Assembly: GCA_016291905.1 (NCBI GenBank)
Contig: JAEEZS010000063.1
Coordinates: 1-64,000, forward strand
DNA from: Bacteroidaceae bacterium
GTDB taxonomy: Bacteria > Bacteroidota > Bacteroidia > Bacteroidales > Bacteroidaceae
Direction: 5' to 3'
Length of the DNA: 64,000 nt
Under the pieces are notes generated by a model that was not told the DNA's origin, made no database searches, and was given only the letters and a program-made list of their open reading frames with translations. The position numbers and the translations under genes are program-made. Shown in pieces: positions 51,696 through 61,247 of this stretch; positions within the stretch are counted from its first letter, which is position 1, and every line of letters starts with the position of its first letter.

Positions 51696-53333
51696 TTACT
51701 TCTTGCAAACGCTGGGCAGCTGGTGGAAGAAGTCGTTGCCCTTGTCATCGACGAGGATGAAAGCGGGGAAGTCCTCGACCTCGATTTTCCAAATGGCCTC
51801 CATGCCGAGTTCGGGATACTCCACACACTCAATGCTCTTGATATTGTCCTGTGCCAGAATGGCTGCAGGGCCGCCGATGGAGCCGAGGTAGAACCCGCCG
51901 TGCCGTTTGCAGGCGTCGGTGACGCACTGGGCACGGTTGCCCTTGGCCAGCATGATGAGCGAGCCGCCATGATCCTGGAACTCATCGACGTAGGGATCCA
52001 TTCGTCCGGCTGTCGTGGGACCCATGGAGCCACAAGCCATGCCTTCGGGCGTCTTGGCAGGGCCGGCGTAGTAGATGGGGTGATCCTTCATGTACTGCGG
52101 CATGGGCTCGCCAGCGTCCAGACGAGCTTTCAGCTTGGCGTGGGCGATGTCGCGGCCCACGATGATGGTGCCGTTCAGTGAGAGGCGCGTGCCGATGGGG
52201 TACTGGGTGAGAATCTTGCAGACGTCCTTCATGGGCTGGTTGAGGTCGATCTTCACGGCATCGCCTTCGCCGGCTTTGCGCAGCTCGGCGGGGATGAGCT
52301 CGTAAGGTTTGTCGTCCATCTTTTCAACCCAGATGCCGTCGCGGTTGATCTTGGCCTTGATGTTACGGTCGGCTGAGCAGCTAACGCCGAGGCCGATGGG
52401 ACAGCTGGCACCATGACGCGGCAGACGGACAACACGGATGTCGTGTGCCATGTACTTGCCGCCGAACTGGGCACCAAGCCCAATCTTGTGGGCTTCCTCC
52501 AGCAGCTGGGCTTCCAGCTCGATGTCGCGGAAAGCGCGCCCTGTGGCGTCGCCCGTGGTGGGCAGGCTGTCGTAGAAGTGGGTGGAGGCGAGCTTCACGG
52601 TAAGGAGGTTCTTCTCTGCCGACGTGCCGCCGATGACGAAGGCGATGTGGTAGGGCGGGCAGGCAGCGGTGCCGAGGCTCTTCATCTTCTCCACGAGGAA
52701 GGGGATGAGGGTGCCGGGGTTCTGGATGCGCGCCTTGGTCTCCTGATAGAGGTAGCTCTTGTTGGCCGAGCCGCCGCCCTTGGTGACGCAGAGGAAGCAG
52801 TACTCCATGCCCTCGGTGGCCTCGATGTCAATCTGGGCGGGGAGATTGCAGCGGGTGTTCACCTCCTCGTACATGGTGAGGGGGGCGTTCTGCGAGTAGC
52901 GCAGGTTCTCCTCGGTGTAGGTCTTGAAGACACCGAGCGAAAGGGCTTCCTCGTCACCGCCGCCCGTCCACACTTGCTGGCCTTTCTCGCCGTGGACGAT
53001 GGCGGTGCCGGTGTCCTGGCAGAGGGGCAGCTTGCCCTTGGCGGAGACTTCGGCGTTGCGGAGGAAGGTGAGGGCGACGTACTTGTCGTTGTCGCTGGCT
53101 TCGGGGTCGCTGAGGATGCTGGCAACCTGCTCGTTGTGCGAGCGGCGCAGCAGGAAGCTGACATCGCGGAAGGCGGTGTTGGCCATCACCGTGAGGGCTT
53201 CCTTCTCCACTTTCAGCATCTCGTGCCCCTCAAAGCTGCCCACGCTGACGTACTTCTCCGAGCCGGGGATTTTGTAATACTCTGTTTCATCTTTGCCGAG
53301 CTGGAACATCGGCGCATACTTGAATTCTGCCAT
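51696..53333 (-). CDS. Fumarate hydratase class I
   Basis: 545 residues. [4Fe-4S] enzyme interconverting fumarate and malate. N-terminal alpha domain with [19 protein letters not shown] and [14 protein letters not shown]-terminal beta domain with [34 protein letters not shown]. Cluster cysteines include one in LCQDTG. In Bacteroidota this form works in the reductive branch that produces succinate and propionate. Followed with no gap by cls. Confidence 0.95.
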   Translation of the reverse strand: MAEFKYAPMFQLGKDETEYYKIPGSEKYVSVGSFEGHEMLKVEKEALTVMANTAFRDVSFLLRRSHNEQVASILSDPEASDNDKYVALTFLRNAEVSAKGKLPLCQDTGTAIVHGEKGQQVWTGGGDEEALSLGVFKTYTEENLRYSQNAPLTMYEEVNTRCNLPAQIDIEATEGMEYCFLCVTKGGGSANKSYLYQETKARIQNPGTLIPFLVEKMKSLGTAACPPYHIAFVIGGTSAEKNLLTVKLASTHFYDSLPTTGDATGRAFRDIELEAQLLEEAHKIGLGAQFGGKYMAHDIRVVRLPRHGASCPIGLGVSCSADRNIKAKINRDGIWVEKMDDKPYELIPAELRKAGEGDAVKIDLNQPMKDVCKILTQYPIGTRLSLNGTIIVGRDIAHAKLKARLDAGEPMPQYMKDHPIYYAGPAKTPEGMACGSMGPTTAGRMDPYVDEFQDHGGSLIMLAKGNRAQCVTDACKRHGGFYLGSIGGPAAILAQDNIKSIECVEYPELGMEAIWKIEVEDFPAFILVDDKGNDFFHQLPSVCKK

Positions 53334-53360
53334 GATACTTTTTTTATTTAGTAAAACATT

Positions 53361-53402
53361 TATCTGAAGTCTGTTAGTCTGAAGTCTGATAGTCTGAATC
53401 TG
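53361..53402 (-). repeat. TCTGAAGTCTG-type repeat at the 3' end of hflX
   Basis: Four copies of AGTCTGAA/GTCTGTT; the last nine codons of hflX (ending YQTSD) lie in the repeat. Confidence 0.6.
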
Positions 53403-54642
53403 TGGGATAGAGAAAATCGTTGTAGGGGTACTTTTGCACGTGGAGCTCGCGGACTTTGTTGTAGAGAAGGGTTTTCAGGGCGTCGATGTTCTGCTTCTGG
53501 GCGGCGGAGATGAAGATGCAGTCGTCGCCCATGCGTGCCATCCATGTGGCGCGAAGCTCGTCGAGGGTGATGTTTTCCTTCGTCTTCGGCGTGAGGTCGT
53601 CAGGCGCCTTGGGTGTAAAGGAGTAGGCATCGATTTTGTTGAACACCGTCATAGTGGGTTTCTCGGCACAGCCTAGGTCAGCCAACGTGGTACCGACGAC
53701 ACGTATCTGCTCCTCGAAATCGGGATGTGAGACATCCACGACGTGCACCAGCAAGTCAGCCTCGCGCACCTCGTCGAGTGTGCTCTTGAACGAATCAACA
53801 AGGTCGGTAGGCAGCTTGCGGATGAAGCCCACCGTGTCGCTGAGCAGGAAGGGCAGGTTTTCGATGATTACCTTACGCACGGTGGTGTCGAGCGTCGCAA
53901 ACAGCTTGTTCTCGGCAAACACCTCGCTCTTTGCCAGCAGGTTCATCAGCGTGGACTTCCCCACGTTGGTGTAGCCGACAAGCGCCACGCGGATGAGCCG
54001 TCCGCGGTTTTTGCGCTGCGTGGCCTTCTGCTTGTCGATGTCTGCCAGCTGGCGCTTGAGCAGCGACATACGGTTGAGGATGATACGACGGTCCATCTCC
54101 AGCTGCGTCTCACCCGGGCCACGCAAACCCACGGAGCCCTTTCCGCCACCTGCGCCAGAGCCACCGCCCTGACGCTCAAGGTGCGTCCACAGACGTTGCA
54201 GACGAGGCAGCATGTACTTGTACTGTGCCAGCTCCACCTGCGTCTTGGCGCTTGCCGTGCGGGCTCGCATGGCAAAGATGTCGAGGATGAGGCTGGTACG
54301 GTCGAGAATCTTCACGCCCAGCGCCTGCTCGATGTTGCGGAGCTGTTTGGCTGAGAGTTCATCGTCGAAGATGACCATACCCACAGGCTCCTCCTCATTG
54401 TCGATGCGGGCTTGGAGGTACTGCTTTATTTCGTCGAGCTTACCTTTGCCCACGTAGGTGACGCTGCTGGCGCCTTCTACTTTTTGCGTAAAGCGCTTCA
54501 CCGTCTGCGCTCCTGCGGTGTCAGCAAGAAACTCCAGTTCGTCGAGGTACTCGGTGGTCTTCTGCTCGTTCTGTTGGGGAGTGACAAGGGCAACGAGCAC
54601 GGCAAGCTCAGTTTGCGCTTCAGAGATGACAAATTCTTTCAA
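53374..54642 (-). CDS. hflX: Ribosome-associated GTPase HflX
   Basis: 422 residues. GTPase that splits stalled or stressed 70S ribosomes. N-terminal nucleotide-binding domain (1-190), Gly-rich linker [20 protein letters not shown], then the G domain: G1 [14 protein letters not shown]3 DTVGFI, G4 VFNKID. The last residues ([11 protein letters not shown]) come from a short tandem repeat beyond the conserved end. 9 bp after the M60 gene. Confidence 0.95.
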   Translation of the reverse strand: MKEFVISEAQTELAVLVALVTPQQNEQKTTEYLDELEFLADTAGAQTVKRFTQKVEGASSVTYVGKGKLDEIKQYLQARIDNEEEPVGMVIFDDELSAKQLRNIEQALGVKILDRTSLILDIFAMRARTASAKTQVELAQYKYMLPRLQRLWTHLERQGGGSGAGGGKGSVGLRGPGETQLEMDRRIILNRMSLLKRQLADIDKQKATQRKNRGRLIRVALVGYTNVGKSTLMNLLAKSEVFAENKLFATLDTTVRKVIIENLPFLLSDTVGFIRKLPTDLVDSFKSTLDEVREADLLVHVVDVSHPDFEEQIRVVGTTLADLGCAEKPTMTVFNKIDAYSFTPKAPDDLTPKTKENITLDELRATWMARMGDDCIFISAAQKQNIDALKTLLYNKVRELHVQKYPYNDFLYPTDSDYQTSD

Positions 54643-54651
54643 TCGTTCTTC

Positions 54652-57600
54652 TTATTTAATGTAAACTTTCTTTCCGTTGTGGATATATAGCCCCGAAGAG
54701 GGTGTTTCGATGCGACGGCCCGTGAGGTCGAAGAGATAGCCTTCCTTGGTGTCTTCGAAAGGTGAATGAATGCCTGTGAACTGGTAAGTACCGACGGGGA
54801 CGAATCGCCATTCCGAAGGCGTCTTACGTATCTGGGCATACATTTGCCCCGAGGTCTGCGTGGCCCAGTAGTTGTCGTCGTTAGCGATGATGAAGCCTGT
54901 CTGATCTTCGTTGAGCGTCAGCGTGAAGGGGGTAGAATCCTTTTTGCCACTGATGTCGATGTAGCTGCTGTTGATGGCAGCGGGGAGGAAGGTGGCAAGG
55001 TTGTAGATGAAGCATTCGCTATCGTTTCCTAATGGCATGAAGTAGAACCAGAAACGATGGTCGTTTTCGACGAGTTCACCTGTGCAGATGTTGCCGGCAT
55101 AACGGCCTGTGCCGTCATCGAGGTAGCAGTACATGCGTGTCTTGAGGTTCTGAATGGCATAGCAATAGGCTGTGCCATCGCCATTGGTGGTAATATAGGT
55201 CATATTAGGCATCGTCTGCTGGATGAGGTAGGCATCCTTGACGGCAGCAATGGCAGCCTCCAGCTGGGGCAACAGTTTCTCAAGGGCATCGTAGTTGCGG
55301 AGATAGCAGGCACTCTCCACTTCTCCCACGAAGTCGACGAGGGTGAGGACATCCTCCTCAAAGGTTTCTGTCAGTGGAACGACATTGTCCGCTACACATA
55401 TACAATCGACCAATGGGTCTAAGACTTCGCCCAGTATGTGCCGGGCCTCGGCCAAATCTTTTTCGGCGCGGGCGAGCAGGGCATCGGAGTAGTTATCGCT
55501 GACAAGCTTGAGCACCCAGAGGGCGTCCGTCTCGCTGGTTTTGCCCACGATGTCCTTGTTGCTGGCATAGCCCATGTAGAGGTTCTGGCTCTTGCAGTAG
55601 AGAGCAAATCGGCCAATGCCGCTCTCCACCAGGCTAAAGAGCAGGGCGTTTTTCGTGTCGTCGGCTTCGGCTGTGATGCGCTTGCCGGAGGCGATGTAGG
55701 AGATGTACTTTCCGCTCTCGAAGTTTTGAATGTAATAGCTGCCCTGGGCGGCTGCGGGGACAAAGACCCACTGCTTGGAGAGGTTTTCGGCAGGGTCGAG
55801 CATATTGCCCTTCAATCCGCCTGACAGGTTGGCGGCACAGTAGCTGCTGTAGGTGTAGAGGTAAAGGGCGTAGCAGTTGTTGGGGCGCAGGGCCACCTTG
55901 GCGCTGTTGTCGTTCAGCAGTTCACTCACGGCATCATCCACTACGATGGACCATTCGCCGTAGGTATGTGCCGTCTGGTCGGCGTTGTCCATGGCTGCCT
56001 TGGCATTGTCATAGGCGGCCTGCAGCGGCTCAATGGCAGAAGCGATGAACCAGCCCACGACGGCGTTGGTGGAGTCTGTCATGGCCAAATAGCTCTTGGC
56101 GGTGCTGAGGGATGACTTGAGGGCTTCCAACTGCTCGGCTTCCGTGCCTGCAAGGGCCGAGGAGAGGATCTCGGCATCGTTGTTGCCTACGGGGGCGGCA
56201 GCCACCACCTTGATTTTCTGTCCGTCCATTGTCTGCGGCAGGTTGAAGGTGTAGGTGTTGGAGATGGCCACCAGCGTGCCATCGGCATTATAGACTTTGA
56301 AGCCCACGGCTCCCTTGCCCTCGGCGTGGTTGATGGTTATCTTCAGTCCTTTGCGGGTGTAGGTGTAGCCCGAGGGAACGAGCGTCTCGTCCTCGTAGTC
56401 GAGATACTGTCCCACGTCGCCCATCTTGCCAAGGGGCCACTCGCTGCTGTAGTCGATGCGGAGTTTGTCAGGGCTGCCCCAAGGCTCACGTCCATAGGCA
56501 GCGTAGATGCGGTCTTCCACAAAGACAAGGTTGCCGAGTTTCTTCTCATAGGCTTGCATCTTCTCGCGGAACTGCTGGGCAGTCCGCTCTGTCATCGTGA
56601 CGTAGGAGTTGCTGTAGTCTTCCACAAGCCGGTTGCTGACGGGGACGAAGAAACCGTAGCTCTCGAAAAACTCCGAGAGGTCTGCATTGGCTATCTGGCA
56701 ACATTTGAGGGCGAACTTCAGCCAGCTATCCTGCCCGCTGACGGTGGAGCTGTTATGGTTCACCATGGGGTCGGCACGCAGGGCTTTGTAGAGGTTGGGG
56801 ATGTAGTCCTTGTCCTTGCCCAGCTCGTAGAAGTAGAGGTAGAGCTGGTAGTACATACGTGTCTGCTGCCAGATGTCGCGGTCGAACCAGCTTTTGCCGA
56901 AGTCCTTGCAGACGCCGTCGCGGACACCCACGCCGCGCGAGGTGCCCTTGCCGCCGCTATAGACAACGATGTTGGAGAACATGTTGTTCGACACCTCTGT
57001 GCCGCCCGGGAAGGTGATGAGGTATTGGTTGTTGTGTCCCGTCTCGTGGGCAGGGCCCCAGTAGGCACCGCCAGCGCCGTCGCGGTAGTTGGTGTAGTAG
57101 AGGATGCTGCTGAGCGTCGATTCGTTGTAGGCAGTGTGGCTGCCGGAGGCATACATGTAGTTGTCGCCCGTGACGGAGACGCAGTTGAGCACGAAGTCGT
57201 GCTTGGCAGGGACAGCCTCTTCCAAGCCCATCTGCCGGCACTCCCAAATCTGGATGCTGTCCCACACGCTGATGGACTCCACAATATGGTCGGGGACATA
57301 CTTTCGCACGAGCTTGCTGTTCATGTTCCAGAGCACGTGGCGCCCCTTCACCTGAATAGAGAAGCCGGAGAAGAGGTTTTTGTCGGCTATCATCTCCTTC
57401 CAGTCGTCGTTGGTGTGGCGGGCGATGTCCCAATAGCCGTTGACGGTGCCGCCCTGGATGTTGATGCGCAGGTCGGGGAAGTCGGCAAGCACAAGGTTGT
57501 TGTTGAGGCGCGTGCCGGCGGTGTAGCGGACAAAGACGGCTTGGTCGTTTTGGCCAGAGGAGACGATGTTAAGTCCCTTTTTGAGCTTGGTGCGCGTACC

Positions 57601-58527
57601 CTTGACGCTCCCCGTGCCGGCCAGCGTCTCTATCTCCAGCGTGGCGTTCGAGGGGATGTTGTCGCCCACGAAGAGGTAGAGCAGCTGCCCGTTGTCAACG
57701 CGGATGCCCGTGGGATTGTTCAGGTAGCCGTGTACGCTGTTGTGCATGGCGCTCGACCAGTAGTCGGGGTCGCCGTAGGCCTTGTAGGTGCCAAAGCGGA
57801 ACATCTTCTCCCACTTGCTAGCCCACTTGTCGGCAGCGAGGTTGACGGCGTAGTCGATGATGGCGGGGGGCAGCTTGCCGTCCATGGCAGCCCGCAGGCT
57901 ACTTTCGTCCATAGCGGCATAGTCGGCTACGAGTTCCTCGGCGCTATCGTCGGTGAAGAACGTCTTAACGTTTGCGGCATACGTGGCGGCATTGTCGATG
58001 ATGCCCTGCGTCTCCTGAAACTCCTTCTGCGCAAGCGCCAGCAGGTCTTGGTCAACGTCCACCGACACCAGTTTCCAGGCGCTGCGGTTGTTCTGCGCGT
58101 CGCTGTCGCCGGTGCAGGCGCTCCAGGTGACGAGCAGGCCCGTGCCGCCCTGATAGTTCCAGTATTTGTAGCCGTTGTTGACGTAGATGTTGAGGAAGCT
58201 GCTGACGGCGGCATTCTGGGTGATGAAGATGCCTGCGGATGACTTGCCTGTGTAGAACTGACTTGAGCCGTCGGCCTGTATGTAGCGCTGCGTGAGGAGG
58301 TTCTGCATGGAATAGCTGTCGCCGCTGATGCCCGTGATGCGCCAGAGTTGTTCGAAGGAGGTGTCCGATCCCTTGTTGCCGCAATAGAGCTTGCCCGTCT
58401 GGGCGTCCTCAATGACGACCTTGCTGTTGCCGGCACAGACGATACGGTAGATGCCGTCGTTCACTATGCCTGCCGTGAGCAGGGTGGCGGAGAGGCAAAG
58501 GATGAATGTGATAAGTGTCTTTTTCAT
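54652..58527 (-). CDS. Secreted M60-like zinc metalloprotease (mucinase type)
   Basis: 1291 residues. Signal peptide MKKTLITFILCLSATLLTA. Residues 25-170 form a ricin/beta-trefoil-like domain (GIYRIVCAGNSKVVIEDAQTG). The M60/enhancin-like peptidase domain (about 270-650) has the zinc motif HETGH at 494-498 (WGPAHETGHNNQ), with the usual Glu ligand expected further downstream. A long mixed helical/beta region follows, including a second trefoil-like segment near 930-1020, and the C-terminus (KEGYLFDLTGRRIETPSSGLYIHNGKKVYIK) resembles a type IX sorting tail. M60-like enzymes of gut Bacteroidota degrade mucin glycoproteins. It starts 2 bp after the GH95 gene, so both are probably made together. 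Confidence 0.88.
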   Translation of the reverse strand: MKKTLITFILCLSATLLTAGIVNDGIYRIVCAGNSKVVIEDAQTGKLYCGNKGSDTSFEQLWRITGISGDSYSMQNLLTQRYIQADGSSQFYTGKSSAGIFITQNAAVSSFLNIYVNNGYKYWNYQGGTGLLVTWSACTGDSDAQNNRSAWKLVSVDVDQDLLALAQKEFQETQGIIDNAATYAANVKTFFTDDSAEELVADYAAMDESSLRAAMDGKLPPAIIDYAVNLAADKWASKWEKMFRFGTYKAYGDPDYWSSAMHNSVHGYLNNPTGIRVDNGQLLYLFVGDNIPSNATLEIETLAGTGSVKGTRTKLKKGLNIVSSGQNDQAVFVRYTAGTRLNNNLVLADFPDLRINIQGGTVNGYWDIARHTNDDWKEMIADKNLFSGFSIQVKGRHVLWNMNSKLVRKYVPDHIVESISVWDSIQIWECRQMGLEEAVPAKHDFVLNCVSVTGDNYMYASGSHTAYNESTLSSILYYTNYRDGAGGAYWGPAHETGHNNQYLITFPGGTEVSNNMFSNIVVYSGGKGTSRGVGVRDGVCKDFGKSWFDRDIWQQTRMYYQLYLYFYELGKDKDYIPNLYKALRADPMVNHNSSTVSGQDSWLKFALKCCQIANADLSEFFESYGFFVPVSNRLVEDYSNSYVTMTERTAQQFREKMQAYEKKLGNLVFVEDRIYAAYGREPWGSPDKLRIDYSSEWPLGKMGDVGQYLDYEDETLVPSGYTYTRKGLKITINHAEGKGAVGFKVYNADGTLVAISNTYTFNLPQTMDGQKIKVVAAAPVGNNDAEILSSALAGTEAEQLEALKSSLSTAKSYLAMTDSTNAVVGWFIASAIEPLQAAYDNAKAAMDNADQTAHTYGEWSIVVDDAVSELLNDNSAKVALRPNNCYALYLYTYSSYCAANLSGGLKGNMLDPAENLSKQWVFVPAAAQGSYYIQNFESGKYISYIASGKRITAEADDTKNALLFSLVESGIGRFALYCKSQNLYMGYASNKDIVGKTSETDALWVLKLVSDNYSDALLARAEKDLAEARHILGEVLDPLVDCICVADNVVPLTETFEEDVLTLVDFVGEVESACYLRNYDALEKLLPQLEAAIAAVKDAYLIQQTMPNMTYITTNGDGTAYCYAIQNLKTRMYCYLDDGTGRYAGNICTGELVENDHRFWFYFMPLGNDSECFIYNLATFLPAAINSSYIDISGKKDSTPFTLTLNEDQTGFIIANDDNYWATQTSGQMYAQIRKTPSEWRFVPVGTYQFTGIHSPFEDTKEGYLFDLTGRRIETPSSGLYIHNGKKVYIK

Positions 58528-58529
58528 GG

Positions 58530-60998
58530 TTAGCGTTGTAAAAGGGTTAGTGTGTTGTCTAAGGTGTATTGCTTTCCAGCATGCGTGTCGAGGGTACACT
58601 CATTGTCGCCCAGTCTGACGTGGACGGCACCACCGAAGGGCGAGGTGATGACAGCGCTCGTCAGCTTGCCTTCAGCCCAGTCGATATCGACGGTATAGCC
58701 GCCCTGTGCCTTGAGTCCGTGGATGCTGCCTGATGCCCAACAGTCGGGGAGGGCAGGGAGGAGGTCGATGTAGCCGGCATGGCTCTGCATGAGCATCTCG
58801 GCAATGCCCGCCGTAACGCCGAAGTTGCCGTCGATCTGATAGGGTGGATGGGCGTCGAAGAGGTTGTTGTAGATGCCTGCGCCGCTGCCGTTGTAGTCGG
58901 TACGTCCCATGCTAGCGGGCGCAAGGGCGTTGTGGAGCAGCGTGTGGGCATTCTCGGCGTTCTTGGCGCGAGCCCAGAGGCATACCTTCCAGCCCATGGC
59001 CCAGCCAGTAGCCTTCATGCCGCGCCAGGTGAGTGAGCGGAGGGCTGCCTGATAGATGCTGTCGCAGTCGGTGGGGTTGATTTGTGTGCCCGGATAGAGG
59101 CCGATGAGGTGCGAGAGGTGGCGGTGATGAGGCCATTCGCCGGCATCCTGCTGGCTGACATCCTTCCATTCCCTCAGGAGTGTCTCTCCGTTAGCACGGG
59201 GGACGACCTCGGTATGCAAGCCGTTGTCAAGATGGGCAAAATAACTTCGCAGCTCATCAATTCCTAATTCCTCATTCTTCATTCCTAATGCTTCAATGGC
59301 TGCCAGCGTGTTCTCAAAGAGCGTGTAAACCAGCTGTTGGGCATGGGCGGTGACAGCCCCCACAGGACCGTGTTCAGGGCTGAATTCGTAGGGGCAAACC
59401 CAGGTGCCGTCGCTCTCATCGCGCACCAGACGGTTCTTCCAGAACTCTACGGCAGAGAGCATGACGGGCAGCGCCTTGTTACGAAGGTAGTCCTTGTCGA
59501 GCGTGTAGAGGTAGTGCTGCCAAAGGTGCATGCAGTACCAGGCGTTGGCTACGGCGTAGTTCTGTCCCGTCCAGCGCGAGCAGCGTCCGAAGATGTTGTT
59601 CTCGGTGGAGAGGAACCATCCGCCGCGCTGCTGTGTAGGACCACCGTCGCGTCCTGTTGTGGAGAGGTAGTTATAGACGTTCTTCTGCCACTGGGTGTCC
59701 TTGCCGTCGGCCTTCGAACGGCCTATCGACTCGTTATAGACATAGTCGATGAAGGTCATGTGGAGCTCGCTGAGGTTGGTGACTTCAGCAGGCCAGTAGT
59801 TCATCTGCACGTTGATGTTAGAGTGGATGTCGCAGTTCCACGCAGGGCGGTTCGAGTGGTTCCAGATGCCCTGCAGGTTACTGGGCAGCCCGATGCCGCG
59901 TGCGCTGCTAATCATCAGGTAGCGCCCGTAGGCGAAGTAAAGCTCCTCGAGGAAGAGGGTGCCCTCCCCTCCATCACGGGAGGGGTCGGAGGTGGGTCTT
60001 TTATTGTACTCCTTGATAAGTTCATCCGTAGGCAGCGTGTTGGCATTGTTAGGCGTGAGGGTGAAGCGACAACGGTCGAAGAGGTGACGGTAATCCTTCA
60101 CATGATCGTCCTTCAGCTTTTTGTAAGGCTGCGCAAGGGCACGGTTGACGATGCCGTCAACGCTGTCGGGCAGCAGACGGGCGTCGTAGATATAGCTGTT
60201 GTCAAGTTCCGAGAAGTTCGTACTGCCCCGCATGATGATAAGCAGTTCGTCAGCCCCCGTGATGCGCAGCTCATCGTCTGTCACCTCAGCCTTTGCCTTC
60301 CGTCCTTGGGGCTTGACAGCCAGGCGGAAATGGTAGTTGAGCAAATCCAGCTTGCCGCTGAAGGAGATGCCCTCGGTGCTGTATTGGATGCCCGAGGCTT
60401 CGGAGGGATAGGCTCTGGCGTTGGCATCGGTCAGGCTGAGCGCTACGTTGATGTTTCCTTTGCCGGAGGCTTTCAGCCGCAGAACGGCAGCCTCGGCAGG
60501 GTAGGAGACGAAGTATTCGCGCTCATAGTTTATGCCGTCCAGCGTGTACGTCACGTGCCCCAGGGCGTTCTGAATGTCGAGCTCACGACGATACCCCTCC
60601 ACCTGTTGACTTGTTGACCCGTTGACTTGTTGACCCGTTGACTTGTTGACCTGTTGACCTGTTGACTTGTTGACCTGTTGACCTGTTGACCTAATAATCA
60701 GATTGCCGAAGTTGCGGTAGCTGCCGTAGCCGCTGCCTGCGCCGATGGGGTCTCCACTAGTGCCCGTCCAGAGCGTCTTGTCGTTGAACTGGATCTCCTC
60801 TTGTTCCACACCGCCGAAGAAGGTGATGCCAAACTGTCCGTTACCCAAGGGCAAGGCCTCGTTCATCCATTCAGTAGCAGGAGCCGTGTACCACAGCGTC
60901 AGTTTCTCGCTGGGGACGTCGCCCGACGAAGCCGTCCGTGCAGCATGGGTGCAGGTGCAGAGCACCAACAGAAGGAGTAGGGGAAGTGTTTTCTTCAT
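58530..60998 (-). CDS. Alpha-L-fucosidase (GH95)
   Basis: 822 residues, signal peptide MKKTLPLLLLLVLCTCTHA. GH95 hydrolyses alpha-1,2-fucose (as in H antigen) by inversion. The N-terminal beta domain contains EALPLGNGQFGITFFGG; the (alpha/alpha)6 barrel includes NLQGIWNHSNRPAWNCDIHSNINVQMNYWPAE (catalytic Asn pair) and the late block IDGNFGVTAGIAEMLMQSH. Two repeat-derived insertions are present: NKSTGQQV-type at residues 103-132 and a MKNEELGIDEL-like segment near 570-582. The start is the ATG with a signal peptide; 22 upstream in-frame residues are dropped. A strong promoter lies just upstream. Confidence 0.93.
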   Translation of the reverse strand: MKKTLPLLLLLVLCTCTHAARTASSGDVPSEKLTLWYTAPATEWMNEALPLGNGQFGITFFGGVEQEEIQFNDKTLWTGTSGDPIGAGSGYGSYRNFGNLIIRSTGQQVNKSTGQQVNKSTGQQVNGSTSQQVEGYRRELDIQNALGHVTYTLDGINYEREYFVSYPAEAAVLRLKASGKGNINVALSLTDANARAYPSEASGIQYSTEGISFSGKLDLLNYHFRLAVKPQGRKAKAEVTDDELRITGADELLIIMRGSTNFSELDNSYIYDARLLPDSVDGIVNRALAQPYKKLKDDHVKDYRHLFDRCRFTLTPNNANTLPTDELIKEYNKRPTSDPSRDGGEGTLFLEELYFAYGRYLMISSARGIGLPSNLQGIWNHSNRPAWNCDIHSNINVQMNYWPAEVTNLSELHMTFIDYVYNESIGRSKADGKDTQWQKNVYNYLSTTGRDGGPTQQRGGWFLSTENNIFGRCSRWTGQNYAVANAWYCMHLWQHYLYTLDKDYLRNKALPVMLSAVEFWKNRLVRDESDGTWVCPYEFSPEHGPVGAVTAHAQQLVYTLFENTLAAIEALGMKNEELGIDELRSYFAHLDNGLHTEVVPRANGETLLREWKDVSQQDAGEWPHHRHLSHLIGLYPGTQINPTDCDSIYQAALRSLTWRGMKATGWAMGWKVCLWARAKNAENAHTLLHNALAPASMGRTDYNGSGAGIYNNLFDAHPPYQIDGNFGVTAGIAEMLMQSHAGYIDLLPALPDCWASGSIHGLKAQGGYTVDIDWAEGKLTSAVITSPFGGAVHVRLGDNECTLDTHAGKQYTLDNTLTLLQR
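59255..59290 (-). repeat. GAATGAAGAATGAGGAATTAG repeat inside GH95
   Basis: A low-complexity run matching the intergenic family at 40431-40468 and 41144-41188, read in frame as ALGMKNEELGIDE. Confidence 0.6.
60603..60690 (-). repeat. Eleven tandem copies of an 8-bp unit inside GH95
   Basis: Units GTCAACAG/GTCAACAA/GTCAACGG on the coding strand, encoding the peptide NKSTGQQV repeated. Same unit and orientation to coding as at 28401-28456. Confidence 0.9.
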
Positions 60999-61021
60999 AG
61001 TTGAAAAAGGTATAGAGAGTG

Positions 61022-61053
61022 CAAAAGTAATAAGTATCGAGCGATAATGCAAA
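61022..61053 (-). promoter_or_regulatory. Promoter for the GH95-M60 operon
   Basis: Minus-strand TTTG (61050-61053), 20-nt spacer, TACTTTTG (61022-61029); start codon 24 bp downstream. Confidence 0.75.
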
Positions 61054-61065
61054 TTTATTTGCATT
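61046..61065. promoter_or_regulatory. Palindromic operator candidate
   Basis: AATGCAAAT TT ATTTGCATT is a 9-bp inverted repeat with a 2-bp spacer, overlapping the -33 element of the GH95 promoter, as a repressor or activator site would. Confidence 0.55.
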
Positions 61066-61082
61066 TATTGGAGCCTTTTTTA

Positions 61083-61187
61083 GATGCTTGGAATAAATCC
61101 GTAGCCCAGTGCGCTGGCGTCGTAGAGTTAAACGTTGTGCCGATAGCGTTAAACTCTGTGGCGACAGCGTTAAAGACTGGCTGCATA
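61083..61187 (+). repeat. 21-bp-period degenerate array (GTTAAAC type)
   Basis: GTTAAA occurs at 61127, 61148 and 61169, exactly 21 bp apart. The plus frame reads seven-residue units such as ALNSVAT. The 5' part (GGAATAAATCCGTAG) is the complement of the TACGGATTTATTCC motif at 26546-26764; a relict of it is also at 723-739. Confidence 0.65.
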
Positions 61188-61231
61188 GGGCGAAAAAGCA
61201 GGAATTATTTGAGTTTTTCTAAAAAAAGTAC

Positions 61232-61239
61232 TACTTTCG
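61232..61239 (+). promoter_or_regulatory. Promoter -7 element for metF
   Basis: TACTTTCG, one mismatch from TAnnTTTG, 8 bp before the ATG, suggesting a very short leader. Confidence 0.45.
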
Positions 61240-61247
61240 CAGCCGAA

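Noticed and set aside
56326-58242. 638-codon open frame antisense to the M60 protease
   Set aside because: No recognisable domains, and it mirrors the codon bias of the protease gene.
61047-61247. 67-codon N-terminal extension of MetF
   Set aside because: Not conserved, crosses the 21-bp array and the metF promoter; ATG at 61248 gives the normal length.
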